Shown piece by piece: positions 7,701 through 10,915 of a stretch of 10,915 nucleotides of DNA. The DNA is from Fimbriiglobus sp. Lineage in GTDB: Bacteria; Planctomycetota; Planctomycetia; Gemmatales; Gemmataceae. The first letter of the stretch is position 1. Every line of letters begins with the position of its first letter. Under the pieces are notes generated by a model. It had not been told where the DNA came from. It made no database searches and saw nothing but the letters and a program-made list of their open reading frames with translations. The stretch spans positions 1-10,915 of the forward strand of contig JANXTD010000678.1 in assembly GCA_025352585.1 (NCBI GenBank), given 5' to 3'. A program made the position numbers and the translations under genes.

Positions 7701-8003
7701 ACGCACGGTCTTGATGGCGATATCGCGGCCGAACGCGGGGTCGTGCCCCAGGTAGACGATGCCCATGCCGCCGCGCGCCAGTTCCGGGCCGATGGTGTAG
7801 CCATCGACCGCGTCGGGCGGGGCGACTTCATCGGGTTCGGCCAGCGGGTGCTCGGCCCACGCGAGCATCAGCGATACCAGCCGAGTTTCGCAAGCATGAC
7901 AGGTCGAAACGTGGGCATCGGTGCGGCGTTCGTCGTCGGGGCCGAGGCTCCCGTCCAGGAATTGCTTCAGCACATCTTCGGGCGGGCATTGGGAATTCGA
8001 CAT
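4737..8003 (-). CDS. Transmembrane Ser/Thr protein kinase with zinc-finger-like N-terminus and TPR tail
   Basis: A 1088-residue PknB/Hanks-type kinase. The N-terminus (about 8-45) resembles an anti-sigma zinc finger, with H31-x3-C35-x2-C38 (HVSTCHAC). The kinase domain spans about 68-340: Gly loop ARGGMG (76-81), ATP lysine K98, helix-C E117, catalytic HRDLKPQN (186-193), metal-binding D206 in DWG (Trp replaces the usual Phe), APE at 244-246 and DRP at 323-325. An Arg/Glu-rich helix (342-369) leads to one TM segment (about 370-391), then a coiled coil (392-435) and a long array of TPR-like helical repeats to about 1030. The kinase should be cytoplasmic and the TPRs across the membrane. The start follows the sigma factor stop by 3 nt, so the two are probably co-translated. 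Catalytic residues are intact. Its last 50 or so residues reappear as a broken copy at 1887-2082. Confidence 0.93.
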   Translation of the reverse strand: MSNSQCPPEDVLKQFLDGSLGPDDERRTDAHVSTCHACETRLVSLMLAWAEHPLAEPDEVAPPDAVDGYTIGPELARGGMGIVYLGHDPAFGRDIAIKTVRTKLAGSPAARGRFLREARIAGRLQHPGIPPIHRVGTLPDGRPYLAMKLIRGQTLDAQPHGAAGLLDTFESVARAVGYAHAHGIIHRDLKPQNVMVGEFGEVQVMDWGLAKELVETAEDSADPSPASVDASQLGSIVGTPSFMAPEQARVEAVDARADVFGLGGLLAFVLTGQPVYSGVSRDDVLEAAAAGDLSGIRGHLAACGAESELIGLAIRCLSIDPSDRPANGGAVAEWVADYRHRITQQLRAAETERAAAAVRDVEQRRRRRVVVRAAVGIVAALTLGLAFSLWQMSRARSEATRADQSAGVALHEAERSRDALEKSLASHERLIGMVENEMIAHGKPTTGSRRLLRDAIEGFRSLIDRNSDRPEVRHRNGLAHMRLGELHRLLGESQEGISQVRTAIDLFEGLTADHPDTVAYRACLAEAFSSAGFQVHHERAPAARANKKEANELCERAVGLWEEVTRIDARTEYLAQQAAANYRLAVIARDQNDHPRARVAFEAARRWQVKTLEQDPREPKHRSELAQVCNSMAYYLTNTGEAEAGRECAAVSVSTLRDMVGKDGDDLRDEVEWYLAHRLLINHARANNQPDRAMELLMAVLPVTERLANLNPRNNQFARQLAGIQREILHAQSVPTDVAVWAAKVISTLGPLYRGSQQPRLNDWDGLLDCYSRRAQAFAGLKRFAEALRDHDEGIALIKAWQGRDKHRQPDFLRERYRDRTRWQMALGRYREAALDADDAAKLAAPAEAWRDQLNAAEARALDGRITEAYSSATVLEKHPHLEVIHALNQLTIIYDLHSDYLSKNTYVRAKNDLVIIDLLTRSLGKTAQTEIAARMSLHQRRAQRYEGAKRWDEAGDDWEVALKLMNPKQNPRVSSEYREKASWMRYNAGKPAEAMRLLEPLGQDVPQDQLYPLAFLWARIAGHDKLLPPVSDEASRQSLALLESILQRKVPFRKPLLDFIEKDAVFAPVRKLAAYKEWRDAMAPTVK

Positions 8004-8006
8004 CGG

Positions 8007-9068
8007 TTATTCGCTCGTGCCGCGGTCGGCGAGGCGGAGGTATTCCTTGCGGATCATCTTCAAAATGCGGTAGCGGGCTTGGTAGACGGCACCGGTGGTC
8101 ATCCCCAACTCGGCGGCGACTTCCGCGGCCGGGCGTTTTTCCAACTCGTGGCATTCGAAGGCACGCCAGTTCCGGGGTTCCACGCTCCCGCGAACCGCTT
8201 CCATCGCCTCGCGCATCAGCCGCTGTCCGCGGTCGTCAATACGGCTCGAGAGATCATCGACCGAGGCGTCCTCGGCAAGTTGTCCCAGAGCTTCCAGCGC
8301 TGCGGAGCCACCGGCCCCGGCGTCTGCCGGGTGTCTGGATTGCGTGCGGACGTCGTCGAGCAGAGTCCGGCGGAGGATCGTCGCCAACCAAGGTCGGAAG
8401 TCCCCGGCGGCCGGGTCGTAAGACGCGATGTTCCGGTAAAGCTTCAGAAGCACCCGCTGGGTCACGTCCTCGGCGTCGTGGTGGAGCAGGCGATGACGGA
8501 CGAACCACTGCTGAATCGGCGGGCCGTAGACGGCGACGAACCGCGTCCAGTGGATGCCGCCGTTGCCGTCCCAGTCGCCGACGACGGGCGCGTCGGCCGC
8601 AAGCCCGAACTGCCGCGCCCGCGGGTTGGCGTAGACTTGGCGCGTCGTGTCCAGATACCAGTCGAGGGCACCGCTCTGGGGGTTCTTCCGCGCCACGCCG
8701 ACGTCGATGGTCCGGTCGCCGTTCCAGTCGCCGAGGAACGGCGTGTCGTCCGCGAGGCCGAACTTGTGTTCGGCGTCGGCCTTGCCGTCGCCGTTCGTGT
8801 CGATGGCCCAGTTCAGTCCGCCCTCGGGGTTGGCGCGGACGAACACCAGGTCGGCCTTGCCGTCGCCGTTCCAGTCGCCAGCGAGGTGACGGCCGCCGGG
8901 CTGGCCCAGGTGGCGTACTTGTTCGGCGTTGGGGCCGACGCGGTCGCCGGCGAGGAACAAGTCCTGAGCGTCGCGGACGACGCCGACGAAGTCGCCGAGC
9001 GGCGAGGCGGAGGGCACGTCGCGCGCCTCCAGCGCTTCGAGTTTCAGGGTGTGACGGGGGGGTGCCAT
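8007..9068 (-). CDS. Chimeric ORF: FG-GAP-type repeat protein N-terminus fused to an ECF sigma factor
   Basis: A 353-residue ORF. The start at 9068 has AGGAG 9 nt upstream; an in-frame ATG at 9128 would add 20 residues and lacks that support. Residues 1-170 look like a planctomycete extracellular protein: LKLEALEARDVPSA near the N-terminus, then calcium-loop-like repeats GDWNGDGKAD (64-73), DTNGDGKAD (90-98), GDWNGDRTID (113-122) and the start of another, GDWDGNG (164-170). At about 171-174 (DNA 8547-8558) the sequence switches to an ECF sigma factor: region 2 from HWTRFVAVYG through DAEDVTQRVLLKLYR and FRPWLATILRRTLLDDVR, then region 4 (about 301-345) with the helix-turn-helix AAEVAAELGMTTGAVYQAR. 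The usual first 20 or so residues of the sigma factor, including its own start, are missing. It should direct RNA polymerase to genes of the pathway sensed by the downstream kinase. Whether the product is active or exported is unknown. Misassembly is possible. Confidence 0.85.
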   Translation of the reverse strand: MAPPRHTLKLEALEARDVPSASPLGDFVGVVRDAQDLFLAGDRVGPNAEQVRHLGQPGGRHLAGDWNGDGKADLVFVRANPEGGLNWAIDTNGDGKADAEHKFGLADDTPFLGDWNGDRTIDVGVARKNPQSGALDWYLDTTRQVYANPRARQFGLAADAPVVGDWDGNGGIHWTRFVAVYGPPIQQWFVRHRLLHHDAEDVTQRVLLKLYRNIASYDPAAGDFRPWLATILRRTLLDDVRTQSRHPADAGAGGSAALEALGQLAEDASVDDLSSRIDDRGQRLMREAMEAVRGSVEPRNWRAFECHELEKRPAAEVAAELGMTTGAVYQARYRILKMIRKEYLRLADRGTSE

Positions 9069-9465
9069 CGGGAAAGTCTCCTGTCGTTCGGGTGACGAGG
9101 TCCTGTACATTCGGCTGAACGGAATCACATCTCTCTCACGCAGACCGACCCACGCAGCTGAGTCCGAAGAACTCCGACTATAAGCGCGGGGCTGAGGCGC
9201 GGCCTAACGCGGCCTCCGTATCGCCGTGTTGGACAACTGGAGTACGCCGGCCCCTGACGCGCTTTGAGAAAAATCGGCCCAGGAAGACTCGTATCGGCTG
9301 CCATCAAGGCCACCTCGCGACCGTGCCGTTCTCGGCGTCGGCCGTCTGCACTGTGCCGCAGGTCACACTTGGGCGGTGGCGACATCCCTTTTGTCTCGCC
9401 GGGGCCGGCAGATTGCGGAGCCTCGCGCCGGGCCGCCATACGGCGTGAAACGGGTCACGGCAGGG
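9069..9465. other. 397-bp gap: likely promoter region of the sigma/kinase operon
   Basis: This lies between the stop of the Sel1-repeat gene and the sigma factor start, both on the minus strand. It holds the second copy of the 24-bp repeat (9238-9261). It also holds an imperfect inverted repeat on the minus strand, AGTCGGAGTTCTTCGGACT (about 9161-9179), just after CTTATAGT, which could include a -10 box. A minus-strand open frame at 9125-9439 has Arg/Pro-rich composition without domains and is not credible. No terminator with a T-run was found. Confidence 0.35.
9238..9261. repeat. Copy 2 of the 24-bp repeat
   Basis: TGGAGTACGCCGGCCC followed by CTGACGCG. The first 16 bases are identical to 3317-3332 and in the same orientation. 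It lies 169 nt upstream of the sigma factor start on the minus strand. Sequences beyond the 24 bp do not match, so this is not a large duplication. Confidence 0.5.
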
Positions 9466-9473
9466 TCACGGCA
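9452..9473. repeat. 11-bp tandem duplication at the Sel1 gene stop
   Basis: GGGTCACGGCA occurs twice in a row (9452-9462 and 9463-9473). The second copy contains the TGA of the Sel1-repeat gene. It looks like replication slippage and has no evident effect on the protein. Confidence 0.8.
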
Positions 9474-10347
9474 GTTTCTTGAGTTCCTCGCCCGCGGGGC
9501 GGTGGCCGTTCCTCGCGGCTCGCTCCAGCCACCGCTTCGCGGCGGGGATGTCCTGCTCGGTGCCGAGGCCCTTGGCGTAGCGCAAACCGAGGTTGTACTG
9601 GGAATCGGTCATCCCGTTCTCCGCCGCTTGACGGAACCAGTACGTCGCCTGCTTCTCGTCCTTCTCGACGCCCATGCCTTCGGCGTAGTGACACGCGAGG
9701 TCGTGTTGGGCGTTGCCATACCCCTGCTTCGCGGACTTCAGGTACCAAGCGGTCGATTCCTTCAGATCCCTGTCGAAGCCTTTGCCCACGGCGTACCAGG
9801 AACCCAGCGAGTACTGAGCTTCCTTATCGCCGGATTCGGCGTCCGCGATCAACAGGGTGCGAGCTTCGTCCGGCCTGTTCTGCAACCGCGGCTCGTTCGC
9901 AAGGAGTTGCCACAGCTTGTTCCGAGCACGCGCATGTCCCTGAGCCGCGGCGGTACGAAGCCATTCGGCAGCTTGAACGTGATCCTGTTTGACACCGCGG
10001 CCCATGAAGTAATAAAGGCCCATTTGGTGTTGGGCGTCAGCGTGGCCGTTGCGCGCGGCCCGCAGAATCCAGGTAACGGCTTCGATCGTCTTCTCAGGTT
10101 GCTCATCGCGACCGAAGCCGAGTGGCGCGAGCAGTAGCATGTCCATCCCCTTGCGGTACTGCGCGTCGGCGTAGCCCTGCAGGGCCGCGGCGTTCAGCAA
10201 CCCGTCCGACTCGGCTTTCGTGACGGCGATGACCCCGCCCTTGCCCACGGTGCCTGGGTAGGCGCACGCGAGCAGGAACTGCGCCGCCGCCGCCATGTTC
10301 TGCCCGGCCGCCCGGCGGAGCCAGACGTTCGCTTCCCCGAAGTCCAC
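9466..10347 (-). CDS. Sel1-repeat protein, apparently 5'-truncated
   Basis: The protein is built from Sel1-like repeats of about 36 residues, a solenoid that binds other proteins. Seven complete repeats can be followed, among them ADAQHQMGLYYFMGRGV, EAQYSLGSWYAVGKGF, NAQHDLACHYAEGMGV and DSQYNLGLRYAKGLGT, ending EELKKLP. The only usable start is a GTG at 10347, but it cuts a repeat in half. The frame stays open upstream to 10416 and encodes the first half of that repeat (DAQHRLALAYLGGIGVEVD) before an in-frame TGA at 10417-10419. No start codon or signal peptide lies in that extension, so the true N-terminus has been lost. Immediately beyond, a different gene begins on the other strand. The stop lies in an 11-bp tandem duplication (9452-9473). 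Expression from the GTG is possible; a pseudogene is as likely. Confidence 0.75.
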   Translation of the reverse strand: MDFGEANVWLRRAAGQNMAAAAQFLLACAYPGTVGKGGVIAVTKAESDGLLNAAALQGYADAQYRKGMDMLLLAPLGFGRDEQPEKTIEAVTWILRAARNGHADAQHQMGLYYFMGRGVKQDHVQAAEWLRTAAAQGHARARNKLWQLLANEPRLQNRPDEARTLLIADAESGDKEAQYSLGSWYAVGKGFDRDLKESTAWYLKSAKQGYGNAQHDLACHYAEGMGVEKDEKQATYWFRQAAENGMTDSQYNLGLRYAKGLGTEQDIPAAKRWLERAARNGHRPAGEELKKLP

Positions 10348-10419
10348 TTCGACGCCGATACCGCCCAGGTAGGCCAGGGCCAGGCGGTGTTGCGCGTCGG
10401 GGACAAACCGGATGTATCA

Positions 10420-10915
10420 GCAAATAAGCAGCCCCGGGGGCCGGTGCAGCCCCCACCATTTGATCGTGCCGCTGGTACCAATTTCACATTCGTGCAGGTA
10501 ATGGTGACAGACGGGATGCTCAGTTGGATCGCAGAGGTTGTCGAACGAAAATAGTTCCCGTGGTCACCGCCGTCTTCGAAGACGGGGTCATCAAAAACAA
10601 GGCAGTGAATCAGACCGTCACCACCACATATTCGAAGAAGATCGAGGCGAAGTTGACCGAGTTCGACATCACTGGCACAGACGGGAAGTCGGTGCCGACC
10701 GACGACGTGGCGAAGCGACTAAAAGCCGGTGGCACCCTAGTGCTGCTGAACAACCCGCTCGACGACACCACCCGCAAGCACTTCGCCGCCGACACGCTGT
10801 TCTACAAGCCATACCTCGGGAAAGCGCGGGTGAATGTTGATAGGCTGCGGGATCAGTTGACCCGCGAGAGGGGAACGCCGATATCGCTCGTGATTGTGAA
10901 GGCGAAGGACGGAAT
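10420..10915 (+). pseudogene. 5'-truncated, frameshifted gene for a probable secreted planctomycete protein (continues past window)
   Basis: From 10551 to the right edge one frame is open with normal protein composition: IVPVVTAVFEDGVIKNKAV, then EAKLTEFDITGTDGKSVP, DDVAKRLKAGGTLVLLNN and FAADTLFYKPYLGKARV. I recognise no named domain. The style (T/V-rich strands, then DGK, then a KRL-x-(4)-TLVLL block) resembles hypothetical secreted proteins of Gemmata relatives. Upstream this frame meets a TGA at 10461 without a good start. The neighbouring frame (about 10420-10551) reads plausibly into it: QPPPFDRAAGTNFTFVQVMV, TDGMLSWIAEVVERK, then TAG at 10552. A single missing A in the run at 10548-10551 would join them as VVERK-IVPVV. 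No ATG with a ribosome site and no signal peptide is found before the Sel1 gene begins on the other strand, so the 5' end is missing too. It may be a sequencing error plus a truncated gene. Confidence 0.55.

Noticed and set aside
7185..9095. 636-residue plus-strand open frame
   Set aside because: It is antisense to both the kinase N-terminus and the sigma factor chimera, which have clear motifs; long antisense frames are common at this GC content.
9125..9439. 104-residue minus-strand open frame between the Sel1 gene and the sigma factor
   Set aside because: Low-complexity R/P-rich composition, no domain and no ribosome site; treated as intergenic.
10538..10840. 100-residue plus-strand open frame with an ATG
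   Set aside because: Its product is H/R-rich noise; the overlapping frame from 10551 has normal protein composition and stays open to the window edge.
1..10915. Defence system, CRISPR array, prophage or biosynthetic cluster
   Set aside because: No regularly spaced repeats, and no nuclease, phage or biosynthetic enzyme motifs beyond the transposases described.

Overview
The window reads as a high-GC planctomycete chromosome segment, most likely from the Gemmata lineage (Gemmataceae). This taxonomic call is an inference from gene content. The clues are an ECF sigma factor directly followed by a very large membrane Ser/Thr kinase with a zinc-finger-like N-terminus and TPR tail; an N-terminal LE-x-LE-x-R-x-x-PSA motif followed by GDWNGDG repeats, as seen on planctomycete secreted proteins; a Sel1-repeat protein; and several insertion sequences. 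No tRNA, rRNA or CRISPR array is visible.

Layout, left to right. (1) 1-1392, minus: an IS110-family transposase that runs off the left edge. About 300 bp of structured non-coding DNA upstream of it could hold its bridge RNA. (2) 1887-2336: two gene remnants joined back to back, the 3' end of a second copy of the large kinase (minus) and a decayed IS5/DDE_Tnp_4-like transposase (plus). (3) 2380-3279, minus: an exported TPR-like protein. (4) 3459-4627: a complete IS630-family element with 17-bp inverted repeats, a TA target duplication and a transposase needing a -1 frameshift at A AAA AAC. (5) 4737-9068, minus: a sigma factor/kinase pair 3 nt apart, almost certainly one operon. (6) 9466-10416, minus: a Sel1-repeat protein that lacks its 5' end. 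(7) About 10420-10915, plus: a second 5'-truncated gene, head to head with the Sel1 gene and carrying an apparent frameshift.

Functional reading: the core is a signal-transduction operon in which the ECF sigma factor would be controlled by the adjacent transmembrane kinase through phosphorylation and/or its zinc-finger-like N-terminus, with the TPR tail outside the cytoplasm as a likely sensing or scaffold part. The exported TPR-like protein lies downstream, and IS630 has landed between it and the kinase.

The most unusual feature is the sigma factor ORF. About 170 residues of an FG-GAP/VCBS-like secreted protein are fused in frame to an ECF sigma factor that has lost its own start. Together with the other two abrupt gene-to-gene junctions (near 2083-2090 and 10400-10420), this marks a rearranged, mosaic stretch, or possibly assembly error. 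I see no recognisable defence or biosynthetic system.
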